From: Pseudomonas silesiensis
GTDB taxonomy: Bacteria; Pseudomonadota; Gammaproteobacteria; Pseudomonadales; Pseudomonadaceae
Length of the DNA: 64,000 bases
NCBI RefSeq assembly: GCF_001661075.1
Contig: NZ_CP014870.1
Location: 5,275,703 to 5,339,702 of the forward strand
Reading direction: 5' to 3'
The notes under the pieces: generated by a model
Told to the model about the DNA's origin: nothing
What the model saw: the letters and a program-made list of their open reading frames with translations, nothing else
Database searches by the model: none
Shown: in pieces, positions 23,689 through 32,544 of the stretch
Numbering within the stretch: the stretch's first letter is position 1
How the letters are laid out: each line of letters begins with the position of its first letter
Made by a program: the position numbers and the translations under genes

Positions 23689-25206
23689 GTGACCAACCTC
23701 AACCAGCCTGATACGCCCAAGCCGGCCATTCGCAGCGTGTTGATCGCCCTGATGCTGGCCATATTTCTCGGCGCGCTGGACCAGACTATCGTCGCCGTTT
23801 CAATGCCCGCCATCTCCGCGCAATTCAAGGACGTCAGCCTGTTGGCCTGGGTCATTTCCGGCTACATGGTGGCAATGACAGTGGCAGTGCCGATCTACGG
23901 CAAATTGGGCGACCTGTACGGGCGCCGCAGGTTGATGCTGTTCGGCATGGGCTTGTTCACGCTGGCTTCGTTGTTTTGCGGCCTGGCGCAGAGCATGGAG
24001 CAGTTGGTGCTGGCGCGGATTTTTCAGGGTATTGGTGCCGGCGGGATGATTTCGGTCAGCCAGGCAATCATCGGCGACATCGTGCCACCCAGGGAACGCG
24101 GTCGTTATCAGGGCTATTTCAGCAGCATGTACGCGGTCGCCAGCGTCGCCGGTCCGGTGCTCGGGGGTTATATGACCGAATACCTGTCATGGCGCTGGGT
24201 GTTCCTGATCAATCTGCCACTGGGCCTGGGCGCGTGGCTGGTGGCCCATCGCACACTGGTGGGGCTGCCGGTGCCGCAACGCAAACCGATCATCGATTAC
24301 GTCGGCACGTTATTGATGATCATCGGCTTGACCGCCTTGTTGCTGGGCATTACCGAGGTCGGCCAGGGCCATGCCTGGCGCAGTGCCGAAGTGTTGGGCC
24401 TGCTCGCCTGCTCGGTCGTGGTCCTGGGGTTGTTTGTCTGGCATGAGCGTCGGGCGCGGGAGCCGTTGCTGCCGATGCATCTGTTCGCCAACCGCAATGC
24501 GGTCCTGTGCTGGTGCACGATTTTCTTCACCAGTTTCCAGGCGATTTCGCTGATTGTGCTGATGCCGCTGCGCTTTCAGAGCGTCACCGGTGCCGGGGCC
24601 GACAGCGCCGCGCTGCATCTGCTGCCATTGGCCATAGGCTTGCCGATCGGGGCGTACTTCGCCGGTCGCCGGACCTCGGTGACCGGGCGATACAAACCGA
24701 TGATCCTGACCGGTGCCGTACTGATGCCGGTGTCGATTCTGGGCATGGCGCTCAGTCCGCCCCAGGCCTTTGTGCTGAGCAGCCTGTTCATGCTACTCAG
24801 CGGTATAGCTTCAGGCATGCAGTTTCCGACTTCGTTGGTGGGGACGCAAAACGCGGTGGATCAGCGGGACATCGGTGTGGCCACCAGCACTACCAACCTG
24901 TTCCGCTCATTGGGCGGTGCTGTGGGCGTGGCGATGATGTCGGCGCTGTTGCTGGCGCTGTTGCAGGATTCCGGTTTCGCCCACCTGGCGGGCTCGTCGA
25001 TGGTTGCCGAGGGCAGTTCGGGGAATGTCTTGCTGGATGGTTTGAACGCTGCGCCGGGGGAGGCACAGAATGCCTTGCGGGCGGAGTTGTTGCTGACTTT
25101 CAGGCATTTGTTGATGGTCAGTGCGGCGGTGTCGCTGCTGGGGCTGGCCGCGGCGATTGTCATGCCGAACAGGGTGTTGCGGGGGCGGGAGGATAAGGTT
25201 CGGTAG
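23689..25206 (+). CDS. MFS multidrug exporter, DHA2 (EmrB/QacA) family
   Basis: Protein of 505 residues with about 14 hydrophobic segments. DHA2 hallmarks are LGALDQTIVAVSMPAI in helix 1, motif A GKLGDLYGRRRLM, and the antiporter motif GPVLGGYMTEYLSWRWVFLINLP. Such pumps export hydrophobic drugs or organic acids by proton antiport. The start is GTG (ATACCGTGACC); no nearby ATG fits. It is divergent from the AraC regulator, with an inverted repeat in between. The TAG stop is immediately followed by the TAGGAGCC of a REP array. Confidence 0.88.
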   Translation: MTNLNQPDTPKPAIRSVLIALMLAIFLGALDQTIVAVSMPAISAQFKDVSLLAWVISGYMVAMTVAVPIYGKLGDLYGRRRLMLFGMGLFTLASLFCGLAQSMEQLVLARIFQGIGAGGMISVSQAIIGDIVPPRERGRYQGYFSSMYAVASVAGPVLGGYMTEYLSWRWVFLINLPLGLGAWLVAHRTLVGLPVPQRKPIIDYVGTLLMIIGLTALLLGITEVGQGHAWRSAEVLGLLACSVVVLGLFVWHERRAREPLLPMHLFANRNAVLCWCTIFFTSFQAISLIVLMPLRFQSVTGAGADSAALHLLPLAIGLPIGAYFAGRRTSVTGRYKPMILTGAVLMPVSILGMALSPPQAFVLSSLFMLLSGIASGMQFPTSLVGTQNAVDQRDIGVATSTTNLFRSLGGAVGVAMMSALLLALLQDSGFAHLAGSSMVAEGSSGNVLLDGLNAAPGEAQNALRAELLLTFRHLLMVSAAVSLLGLAAAIVMPNRVLRGREDKVR

Positions 25207-25645
25207 TAGGAGCCAGGCTTGCCGGCGAAGAGCGATGACGCGTATTACAGAGATACCGCAGCGCCTGGTTCGCGGGCAAGCCTCGCTCCTACAGGCGAAG
25301 AACAATGACGCGGGACAACAGATACACCGCGGCGCCTGGTTCGCCTGTAGGAGCCAGGCTTGCCGGCGAAGAGCGATGACGCGGTGCAGCAGATACACCG
25401 CAGCCCCTGGTTCGCGGGCAAGCCTCGCTCCTACAGGCGAAGAACAATGACGCGGGACAACAGATACACCGCGGCGCCTGGTTCGCCTGTAGGAGCCAGG
25501 CTTGCCGGCGAAGAACGATGACGCGGTGCAGCAGATACACCGTAGCGCCTGGTTCGCGGGCAAGCCTCGCTCCTACAGGCGAAGAACGATGACGCGTATT
25601 ACAGAGATACCCGGCGCCTGGTTCGCTACAGCCTCGCTCCTACGG
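25204..25645. repeat. Tandem array of REP pairs (about 141-bp period)
   Basis: GTAGGAGCCAGGCTTGCCGGCGAA recurs at 25206, 25347 and 25489 (periods 141 and 142). Each copy is followed by GATGACGCG..AGATACACCG..GCGCCTGGTTCGCGGGCAAG and an inverted REP arm ending in CTCGCTCCTAC; a partial fourth unit ends at 25643. Three complete head-to-tail units are present, evidently made by recent duplication of a REPIN. The array fills the whole gap between the exporter and the convergent coiled-coil gene. Confidence 0.93.
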
Positions 25646-26554
25646 CCGGGCGCGCAGCTGCTGCGCCAGCGTCTGAATCTGCGCCTGCAGGGTGTTGATG
25701 TTGCGCGTGACCTGGCCACGGAAGGCGTCGAATTCGGCAGTGGTGGCGCCTTGTGCCGCACCCGGACGATTGTCCTGCTGGCTTTTCAGGACAAGCACGT
25801 CTTGCTCCAGACGATCGATGGCAGCACTCGGATTGCCTTGCTTCTTCAGCGCGGCGATGTCGGCGCCGAGGCTTTTCAGCTGAGCGTCAAATTTGCTGGT
25901 GTCGGTCGGGGCACTTTTCAGTGCAGCCAATTCACCGTTCAAGGCTTTGACCTGCGCCTGCAATTGCGTATCAGTGCTCTGTTGTTCAGTGTTCTGGGTG
26001 GTCAACTGCGCGAGTCGCTTATCCACCTCGGTGGTTTGCGCGGTCATCTGCGCCAGCCGCTTATCCAGCTCGGTGGTTTGCGCAGTCATCTGCGCCAGAC
26101 GCTTGTCCAGCTCTGAGGTCTGGCCGACGACACCCTGCTGCTGCTTGCCCTGATCCTGAAGCTTGCTTTCCAGCTGTTTGATCTGCAGTTTCAGGGCTTC
26201 GCTGTCGCTGCTGACGTTGGTCTGGCTGGCGACCACCTTGCCGGAGATGTCCTGCAGGCGCCCCGCCGCGTCCTCACTGATACGGGCGAAGCTTTCCTGG
26301 GTCGCCACCAGTTGCTGCTCCATCAGCGAAATCTGCTGAAAGCTCCACCAGGCAAGGCCGGCGAACGCGAAGAACAAGGCGCCGACCAGCGCCCACAACG
26401 GGCCGGTGCTCGGGCCTTTGACCTTGACCACCGGCGTCGAGCGCGAACGCACCGCAGTGCGGGTGGTGGGCACAAAATCATCGTCATCGAGGCTGTCGGC
26501 ACGCAGGCTCGGTACATCGTCGAAGTCGTCGTTGGCATCGTTACGCATGGACAT
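25640..26554 (-). CDS. Inner-membrane coiled-coil protein, unknown function
   Basis: Protein of 304 residues. An acidic cytoplasmic N-terminus of about 45 residues (NDANDDFDDVPSLRADSLDDDD) is followed by one membrane helix near 55-75 (GPLWALVGALFFAFAGLAWW). A long periplasmic coiled coil runs to the end. Inside it, TSELDKRLAQMTAQ-like units of 14 residues occur three times in tandem (about 165-205), so the coiled coil grew by internal duplication. AAGG fits the ATG at 26554; another ATG is at 26548. The TAG stop lies inside a REP arm. A spacer or scaffold role is suggested by the structure; no enzyme motif is seen. Confidence 0.75.
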   Translation of the reverse strand: MSMRNDANDDFDDVPSLRADSLDDDDFVPTTRTAVRSRSTPVVKVKGPSTGPLWALVGALFFAFAGLAWWSFQQISLMEQQLVATQESFARISEDAAGRLQDISGKVVASQTNVSSDSEALKLQIKQLESKLQDQGKQQQGVVGQTSELDKRLAQMTAQTTELDKRLAQMTAQTTEVDKRLAQLTTQNTEQQSTDTQLQAQVKALNGELAALKSAPTDTSKFDAQLKSLGADIAALKKQGNPSAAIDRLEQDVLVLKSQQDNRPGAAQGATTAEFDAFRGQVTRNINTLQAQIQTLAQQLRARP

Positions 26555-26661
26555 TGAGTCAACCTTTGTGGAACGCGGTGATGGCTTGATGCGGCGAGTA
26601 TAACCTCCACTGCCGCACCGATTGACCCTGAACCCCCGGACTCGGTTCATTACCGGCTTTT

Positions 26662-27654
26662 TCAGTGGATGTCCTGAGCCTTCCACCAGCCACAGAACTC
26701 GTCCAGCGCCGTCCAGAGACTGACCTTGGGATCGTAATCCAGATAGTGCCGTGCCCGGCTGATGTCCAGGGTGAAATTTTTGTTCATGACCTGCATGCCC
26801 AGCCGCGAGAGGGTCGGCTCGGGACGACCCGGCCACAGTTTGCACGCGCCTTCGTTGAGCGCCGCCACGGTGTAGGCCAGACCGAAGGAACGGTAGCGGG
26901 TGACCTGTGGCACGTCCATCTTGCGCATCACGTAATTGACCACATCCCATAACGGCACCGGGGCACCGTTGCTGATGTTGTAGGCCTTGCCCAAGGCTGA
27001 GCCCGTCGCCAGCAAGCTGCTGAGCAACGCCTCGTTCAGGTTCTGCACGCTGGTGAAATCCACCTTGTTCAAACCGTTGCCGATGATTGCCAGGCGACCT
27101 TTGCGTTGCATGTTCAGCAACCTTGGGAAAATACTCATGTCGCCGGCACCCGTCACGAAGCGCGGGCGCAAGGCCAGGGTTTCGAGGCCGAATTCCTGGG
27201 CACCGAAGACCTTTTGTTCGGCCAGGTATTTGGTCGCCGCGTAGGGGTGCCTGAAGCGCTTGGGCACCTGTTCTTCGGTCAGGCCCAGATGGTCGCGGCC
27301 ATCGAAATAGATCGATGGCGACGACAAGTGCACCAGCCGCCGAACCCGCTGTTTCAGGCAGGCTTCGACCACGTTTTCGGTGACCTGGACGTTGCCCTGA
27401 TGAAAGTCCTGGTAGCGTCCCCACAACCCGACAGCGCCAGCGCAATGGACCACCGCTTCGACGTCGCGGCACAGGTCACGCGCCAGTTGCGGGTCGCTCA
27501 GGTCGCCCTGAATGAACTCGGCGCCACGGCGCACCAAATGCTCGACACTCTCGGCCCGGCGACCGTTGACCCGCACGTCCAGGCCCTGTTCCAAGGCAAA
27601 ACGCGCAAAGCGCCCGCCAATGAAACCGCTGGCGCCGGTAACCAGAATCTTCAT
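26662..27654 (-). CDS. NAD-dependent epimerase/dehydratase (extended SDR)
   Basis: Protein of 330 residues with the Rossmann nucleotide loop TGASGFIGGRFA at 7-18, the acidic pocket DLSDPQLA, VVHCAGAVGLWG, and the catalytic YAATK with an upstream serine (SSPSIYFDG). Extended SDRs of this type include 3-beta-hydroxysteroid dehydrogenase-like, epimerase and reductase enzymes; the substrate is unknown. It lies 54 bp downstream of argP on the same strand. From memory an oxidoreductase also sits beside this locus in P. aeruginosa. Confidence 0.85.
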   Translation of the reverse strand: MKILVTGASGFIGGRFARFALEQGLDVRVNGRRAESVEHLVRRGAEFIQGDLSDPQLARDLCRDVEAVVHCAGAVGLWGRYQDFHQGNVQVTENVVEACLKQRVRRLVHLSSPSIYFDGRDHLGLTEEQVPKRFRHPYAATKYLAEQKVFGAQEFGLETLALRPRFVTGAGDMSIFPRLLNMQRKGRLAIIGNGLNKVDFTSVQNLNEALLSSLLATGSALGKAYNISNGAPVPLWDVVNYVMRKMDVPQVTRYRSFGLAYTVAALNEGACKLWPGRPEPTLSRLGMQVMNKNFTLDISRARHYLDYDPKVSLWTALDEFCGWWKAQDIH

Positions 27655-27708
27655 GAATTGCTCCGAATATTTCGTTTTGCGTAGTGCGTGAGGTCTTGAC
27701 GCTGGCCA

Positions 27709-28602
27709 TCAGTCCAACGGCACCAGCCATTGCTTCGATGAGCGCACCAATTGATCGGTGAGCAACCCCAACAGCTGCCCGCCATTGCGCCAATGATGCC
27801 AGTACAGCGGCACATCGATCGGCTTATCTGGCAAAAGCTCGCGTAAAACACCTCGCTCCAGTTGATCGCGCACCTGCAGCTCAGGCACCAGCCCCCAACC
27901 CAGGCCCGCCTCCGTGAGACGGATAAAGCCTTCGGACGATGGACATAAATGGTGCTCGAAACCGCCGTCCACCCCCAGAGAGGCCAGGTAGCGATGCTGC
28001 AGGAAGTCGTCCGGACCGAAGACCAGCGCCGGGGTCCGGGCCAACTGGTCGGCTCGCACACCTTCGGGAAAATGCCGGGCAATGAAGGCCGGGCTGGCCA
28101 GCGCGCGGTAACGCATCGCCCCCAGCAACTCACTGCGCGCGCCAGCCACCGGGCGCTCGCTGGCGCAGACGCAGGCCGCCACCTCGCCTGCGCGCATGCG
28201 CTTGAGGCCGACGGTCTGGTCTTCGACCACCAGGTCCAGCAACAGATGGTGTTCGGCACAGAAGTCGCCCACCGCCACCGCCCACCAGGTGGCCAGGCTG
28301 TCGGCGTTCAGGGCGATGCGCAGGCGTTCCGGCAGCCCTTCCTCGTCCAGGGCCGGTACCAGGGTCTGCAGATCGCGCTCAAGCAAACGCACTTGCTGCA
28401 CATGGTTGAGCAGCCGTCGGCCGATGTCCGTCGGGGCCGGTGGCGACACTCGTACCAACACCGGCTGGCCAACCCGCGCCTCCAACAACTTGATGCGCTG
28501 GGAGATGGCCGATTGGGACAGACCCAGCACCTGCGCCGCACGTTCGAATCCGGCCTGCTCGACCACCGCAGCCAGGGCAGAAAGCAATTTATAGTCGAAC
28601 AT
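27709..28602 (-). CDS. argP: LysR-family regulator ArgP (IciA)
   Basis: Protein of 297 residues starting MFDYKLLSALAAVVEQAGFERAA, with the winged helix VLGLSQSAISQRIKLLEARVG and a LysR effector domain. In E. coli and others ArgP activates the basic amino-acid exporter gene argO in response to arginine, with lysine acting as antagonist. Here the divergent operon carries a LysE/ArgO exporter, the classical regulator-exporter pair. AGGAAAA before the ATG at 28602 decides against the longer frame to 28722. Confidence 0.9.
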   Translation of the reverse strand: MFDYKLLSALAAVVEQAGFERAAQVLGLSQSAISQRIKLLEARVGQPVLVRVSPPAPTDIGRRLLNHVQQVRLLERDLQTLVPALDEEGLPERLRIALNADSLATWWAVAVGDFCAEHHLLLDLVVEDQTVGLKRMRAGEVAACVCASERPVAGARSELLGAMRYRALASPAFIARHFPEGVRADQLARTPALVFGPDDFLQHRYLASLGVDGGFEHHLCPSSEGFIRLTEAGLGWGLVPELQVRDQLERGVLRELLPDKPIDVPLYWHHWRNGGQLLGLLTDQLVRSSKQWLVPLD

Positions 28603-28697
28603 CAGTTTTCCTAATGGGCGATCAGCATTATTGGTTTTTCTTATACAACGATGCACCGCAGAATTGCCAGCAAGCACTTTGAACAAGGAACATCGAC

Positions 28698-29099
28698 ATG
28701 GCTGGCGAAACTTCACTGGCAACCCTGCTGCGCAGCATGAGCCCGCAACTCAACGCTGGCGAATACGTGTTCTGCACCCTGCGCGACGGCAAATTGCCTG
28801 GTGGCCTGGAGATCGTCGGCAGTTTCCGCGAACAGGAAGGACTAACGGTGATTCTCGAACGCTGCCACGCCGAGAAGGCCGGCTTCAGTTTCGACTACCT
28901 CGCGGCCTGGATCACCCTGAACGTGCACTCGGCCCTCGAAGCCGTCGGCCTGACCGCCGCGTTTGCCAGCGCATTGGGCCAGGCCGGGATCAGCTGCAAC
29001 GTGATCGCCGGCTACTACCACGATCACCTGTTCGTCGGCCTGGCCGATGCCGAACGGGCCATGCAGGTACTGCGCAATCTTGCGGCCAACGGGGAGTAA
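28698..29099 (+). CDS. ACT-domain protein linked to the amino-acid exporter
   Basis: Protein of 133 residues with two ACT-like units (EYVFCTLRDGKLPGGLEIVGSFREQEGLTVI and WITLNVHSALEAVGLTAAFASALGQAGISCNVIAGYYHDHLFV). ACT domains bind amino acids. The gene lies in the interval between argP and the exporter, 5 bp upstream of the exporter gene, in an operon divergent from argP. It may tune exporter activity or expression through ligand binding; this is inferred from context. Same order as PA4364-PA4365 of P. aeruginosa, as I recall. Confidence 0.85.
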   Translation: MAGETSLATLLRSMSPQLNAGEYVFCTLRDGKLPGGLEIVGSFREQEGLTVILERCHAEKAGFSFDYLAAWITLNVHSALEAVGLTAAFASALGQAGISCNVIAGYYHDHLFVGLADAERAMQVLRNLAANGE

Positions 29100-29104
29100 A
29101 CCTT

Positions 29105-29707
29105 ATGTGGCAAAGCTATGTGAACGGCCTGTTGGTGGCCGCGGGGCTGATCATGGCGATCGGCACCCAGAACGCCTTTGTGCTGGCCCAGAGCCTGCGC
29201 CGCGAACATCACCTGCCAGTGGCCGCGCTCTGCGTGACCTGCGATGCCTTGCTGGTGGCCGCCGGGGTATTCGGCCTGGCGACGGTGCTGGCGCAGAACC
29301 CGACCCTGCTGGCCTTTGCCCGTTGGGGTGGCGCGGCGTTTCTGCTGTGGTACGGCAGCCTGGCGCTGCGTCGGGCCTGCTCGAAACAGAGCCTGCAACA
29401 GGGCGAAAACCAGACAGTCCGCTCACTTCGGGCCGTCATGCTCAGCGCTCTGGCCGTGACCTTGCTCAACCCCCATGTCTATCTGGATACCGTGCTGCTG
29501 ATCGGCTCCCTTGGTGCCCAACAAACCGAACCTGGCGCTTATGTAGTAGGCGCGGCGAGCGCTTCGTTGCTGTGGTTTTTCACCTTGGCGCTCGGTGCTG
29601 CATGGCTGGCGCCGTGGTTGGCGCGACCGAGCACCTGGCGAATTCTTGACCTGTTGGTGGCCGTGATGATGTTCACCGTAGCGTTCCAGTTAATCAGCGC
29701 CGGCTGA
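29105..29707 (+). CDS. LysE/ArgO-family basic amino-acid exporter
   Basis: Protein of 200 residues with about six hydrophobic segments. The family opening is GLLVAAGLIMAIGTQNAFVLAQSLRREH, and the signature NPHVYLDTVLLIGSLG lies near 128. It exports L-arginine and/or L-lysine and protects against cytoplasmic excess. The start ATG at 29105 lies within a longer frame that overlaps the ACT gene; TTATG and the family N-terminus fix it. Cotranscription with the ACT-domain gene is very likely, under ArgP control. Confidence 0.92.
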   Translation: MWQSYVNGLLVAAGLIMAIGTQNAFVLAQSLRREHHLPVAALCVTCDALLVAAGVFGLATVLAQNPTLLAFARWGGAAFLLWYGSLALRRACSKQSLQQGENQTVRSLRAVMLSALAVTLLNPHVYLDTVLLIGSLGAQQTEPGAYVVGAASASLLWFFTLALGAAWLAPWLARPSTWRILDLLVAVMMFTVAFQLISAG

Positions 29708-29883
29708 TTTATTCCAAAAGGCTCTGGAACCTCTATTCCACACAGTTGTTGCGTGGTTATGCCGCACCCCCGGTGCTATGATCCGAACCCTGCGCCGCAA
29801 AGAGTACAAACTCCCCGGCGCATGTTTGGCCGCCCGTGATCGGCCTTGCGCTCACCGCAACTGACCTGATTAGGAGAATCATC

Positions 29884-30480
29884 ATGGCTTTCGAATTGCC
29901 GCCGCTGCCGTACGCACACGATGCCCTGCAGCCGCACATTTCCCAGGAAACCCTGGAATTTCACCACGACAAGCACCACAACACCTATGTCGTGAACCTG
30001 AACAACCTGGTGCCAGGCACCGAGTTCGAAGGCAAGACCCTGGAAGAAATCGTCAAGACTTCCTCGGGCGGCATCTTCAACAACGCCGCTCAGGTCTGGA
30101 ACCACACCTTCTACTGGAACTGCCTGGCGCCAAACGCCGGCGGTCAACCAACTGGCGCACTGGCTGAGGCAATCAACGCTTCCTTCGGTTCGTTCGACAA
30201 GTTCAAGGAAGAATTCAGCAAGACGTCCATCGGCACCTTCGGTTCCGGTTGGGGCTGGCTGGTGAAAAAAGCTGACGGTTCCCTGGCCCTGGCCAGCACC
30301 ATCGGCGCCGGCAACCCGCTGACCAGCGGCGACACCCCGCTGCTGACCTGCGACGTCTGGGAACACGCCTACTACATCGACTACCGCAACCTGCGTCCGA
30401 AGTATGTTGAAGCGTTCTGGAACCTGGTCAACTGGAAGTTCGTGGCTGAGCAGTTCGAAGGCAAAACCTTTACTGCTTAA
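29884..30480 (+). CDS. sodB: Iron superoxide dismutase
   Basis: Protein of 198 residues, the normal length. Metal ligands are all present: His27 (LEFHHDKHH), His74 (WNHTFYW), Asp157 and His161 (DVWEHAYY). The residues GGQPTG and GSGWGWLV fit the iron rather than the manganese form. It converts superoxide to oxygen and hydrogen peroxide in the cytoplasm. AGGAGAATC directly precedes the ATG at 29884. A rho-independent terminator follows. Confidence 0.97.
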   Translation: MAFELPPLPYAHDALQPHISQETLEFHHDKHHNTYVVNLNNLVPGTEFEGKTLEEIVKTSSGGIFNNAAQVWNHTFYWNCLAPNAGGQPTGALAEAINASFGSFDKFKEEFSKTSIGTFGSGWGWLVKKADGSLALASTIGAGNPLTSGDTPLLTCDVWEHAYYIDYRNLRPKYVEAFWNLVNWKFVAEQFEGKTFTA

Positions 30481-30500
30481 GATCGATGCCAGTCAGAAAA

Positions 30501-30524
30501 CCCGGCTTATTGGCCGGGTTTTTT
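30501..30524 (+). terminator. Rho-independent terminator of sodB
   Basis: CCCGGC (30501-30506) pairs with GCCGGG (30513-30518) and six Ts follow. Confidence 0.92.
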
Positions 30525-30649
30525 ATGTGCGAATCTTGAGTCACCCCATCTGACCGTATTATCCGCCGCAAACAAAGCGTCGATTAACGTCCGGTAGAGC
30601 TCGTAAAATTCACTCTCTCTGAAAAAACGATTATCCGGTTTCGTTACAA

Positions 30650-31120
30650 TCACAATGATCTAATTAAGGGTTCGCACTGAATCTCAAAATTGACGGAATT
30701 GGCCAAAAAGCACTCACGGTGAGCCTGTTCATGTAGTTTACTGGCGAGCATTCTGTCTGAATTCAAAGTAATCTCAACTTCCGGATGCAATATCACCTTG
30801 GTGAAATGCCCTTTACGAGTAGGGTGTTCATCCACCATGAAGCCCACCGCGTTATCAACGTAACCAGTGACTACAATCTTATTGATGGCACATAAATGCA
30901 AATACCATAACTTGTGGCAAGCAGAAATCGACGCTACCAGCATATCTTCTGGATTCCATTTGGCGGGATTGCCCAAAAATGCTGGGTCTGACGATCCTTG
31001 CAGGACAGGTTTGCCTTTGGATGTGACGGTATAATCTCTATCGTAAGCGCCATAAGCAGACGTGCCCTCGCCGCGATTGCCGGTCCAGCGGATTTCGACT
31101 TGGTAGCTGTGTTCACTCAT
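30650..31120 (-). CDS. OsmC/Ohr-family protein, AT-richer than its surroundings
   Basis: Protein of 156 residues. The OsmC fold is recognised from GNPAKWNPEDMLVASISACHKLWYLHLCA and the second cysteine in HRECFLANSV. These are the two redox cysteines (near 68 and 136) with which OsmC/Ohr proteins reduce organic hydroperoxides. Codon use is visibly different from neighbours, with many AAA, ATT and TTA codons, and the flanks are AT-rich. The gene lies between sodB and bifA, which are adjacent in P. aeruginosa from memory, so recent acquisition is likely. Confidence 0.82.
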   Translation of the reverse strand: MSEHSYQVEIRWTGNRGEGTSAYGAYDRDYTVTSKGKPVLQGSSDPAFLGNPAKWNPEDMLVASISACHKLWYLHLCAINKIVVTGYVDNAVGFMVDEHPTRKGHFTKVILHPEVEITLNSDRMLASKLHEQAHRECFLANSVNFEIQCEPLIRSL

Positions 31121-31506
31121 GTAGTGCTCTCTGGCGGGTCAACATTTGGAACTGGTTTAGGCGATTTTTTGGTTCCGCACCGATTAAACATAGTATCAGA
31201 GTAGCTATAAAATACTGCAAGCCTATGATTTTTTTCAAACCCGCCCTGCAAGTATTTTTAAACATTTACATCATTAAGTGCAAAATCAATAATAGGCGTA
31301 ACTGGAAGTAGGTCAATCGAAATCCTCGTAAGACATTTCGCACAATTGTGTAGTTCAACTCCTACAGATTAGCCATCCAAAAGCAAACAATTAATAAAGG
31401 CAAGGTTTACGCTCGAACAACTGAAGGGTACGCTGATTCTAGTAGGTCCGATTTCACAAGAAAGTCGGACCGGTAAAGACGATAACGGGTCAAGCAGACT
31501 TTATGC
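31121..31506. other. AT-rich intergenic region with a stable hairpin
   Basis: No credible gene. It has conspicuously low GC compared with the rest. GGTCCGA (31445-31451) pairs with TCGGACC (31465-31471) with further TTTC/GAAA pairing inside; this lies 35 bp after the stop of the next minus-strand gene and may be its 3'-end structure. Confidence 0.6.
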
Positions 31507-31773
31507 TTACCCCTGCGGATCGATGTTATCCAGCGCCCGATTCACCGCCAGCTCCGCCAACATGATGATCTGCGCGATGGCTAGCGCAGTATTGCGTTGG
31601 GGGCCGCTCAAGTAGGTGGCGAAATCACTGGCGATGACGTTGGCTGAAGCTAATGACTCGCAGGCATGGGCGAGGAGGGATTCGGTGTCCGTGTCGGGGA
31701 CGATCATGAACAGGGTGTTGGGGCTGTAGGGTTTGGTGGTGTTGCAGGGGGGATCGGGGATTAACTTATTCAC
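31507..31773 (-). CDS. DUF6124/DUF3077-type Pseudomonas small protein
   Basis: Small protein of 88 residues (about MNKLIPDPPCNTTKPYSP...) with a helical core LLAHACESLASANVIASDFATYLSGPQRNTALAIAQIIMLAELAVNRALDN. This proline-rich start, helical core and LDN..PQG end match a family common and often multicopy in Pseudomonas, function unknown. AGGAA lies 7 nt before a GTG at 31773, which fits the family start better than the ATGs at 31791 or 31809. A long hairpin-rich leader lies upstream. Confidence 0.7.
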   Translation of the reverse strand: MNKLIPDPPCNTTKPYSPNTLFMIVPDTDTESLLAHACESLASANVIASDFATYLSGPQRNTALAIAQIIMLAELAVNRALDNIDPQG

Positions 31774-31789
31774 TGAAATATTCCTATGC

Positions 31790-32060
31790 ATGCGGTGGGT
31801 GCCACCCATTGCCGTTTCTCACACGGCGAAGAGGTGGCAGCTATGTGCGAGGTGAGAAAACCGGTCATAGGTACCCGGCCAGACAAAAGTCTGCCCGCAC
31901 ACAGCCGCCATAACGCATTTACAGACAGCGGATAGGCTGGCGGCAATTATGCGGATACTGGCACTGGATGACTATGACCTGCCGGGTTCTCACGCCCGAT
32001 CGCTGAGTATTCAGCGACAGTAAGAGGCTATTGAGTCCGCTTCCGACGGGCAACCTGAAA
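31790..32060 (-). ncRNA. Hairpin-rich leader or small RNA upstream of the DUF6124-type gene
   Basis: No ORF fits. Several short perfect hairpins follow one another: TGGGT/ACCCA (31796-31808), GCCGT/ACGGC (31811-31827), AGAC-AAAA-GTCT (31881-31892) and CGCTGA-GTAT-TCAGCG (32001-32016). TTTCTCAC (31815-31822) can also pair with GTGAGAAA near 31852. The density suggests a structured 5' leader of the minus-strand gene or an independent RNA; transcription is not shown. Confidence 0.35.
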
Positions 32061-32195
32061 ACTGTGTGGGAAAGATCTGGTGTTTTTACATGTGCTTAAA
32101 CACGTAAAAGCGGGATGCGGAGCGTCCTTTGCGGCTTTGCCATGCGGGAAGGTGGCTATGTGATCAATCGGGTACAACGGGAATTGATTGGTCGG

Positions 32196-32470
32196 CCTTC
32201 AGGCCGTCATCGCTGGCAAGCCAGCTCCCACAGGGTTTTGGGTACATCTGCAGAATCAAGTCGGCTGGCAGGCCGTCTTCGCGGGCAAGCCTCGCTCCTA
32301 CAGGGGGTTTCGTGTACATCTGCAAAATCAGTGCGGTGGGCAAGCCTCAATGCCGGTCAGGAAATTGTAGGAGCGAGCTCGCTCGCGATGGACTCAAGAG
32401 CGCCGCGTTTAACCAGTAAACAAGCGTTATCGTTCACGACCATCGCGAGCAAGCTCGCTCCTACAATGGA
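32196..32470. repeat. Cluster of REP elements
   Basis: At least five REP arms occur: near 32207-32234 (GCTGGCAAGCCAGCTCCCACAG), 32272-32302 (CGCGGGCAAGCCTCGCTCCTACAG), a degenerate one near 32340, and a full REPIN at 32367-32466 (GTAGGAGCGAGCTCGCTCGCGATGG to CATCGCGAGCAAGCTCGCTCCTAC). The spacer ACATCTGCAGAATCA/ACATCTGCAAAATCA recurs between the first units, indicating tandem growth. Confidence 0.88.
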
Positions 32471-32544
32471 TCGGCGTACACCGATGCCCTTCACCACTCA
32501 TCAGGCCGAGCGTTAGCTCGCCTGCAGTTCTTGATCTTGATCCA

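Noticed and set aside
25204..25645. CRISPR array
   Set aside because: The repeats are palindromic REP pairs of about 141 bp period with no unique spacers and no cas genes nearby.
26555..27472. Upstream extension of the coiled-coil protein frame
   Set aside because: It runs through the SDR gene on the same strand in another frame; ribosome site and composition place the true start at 26554.
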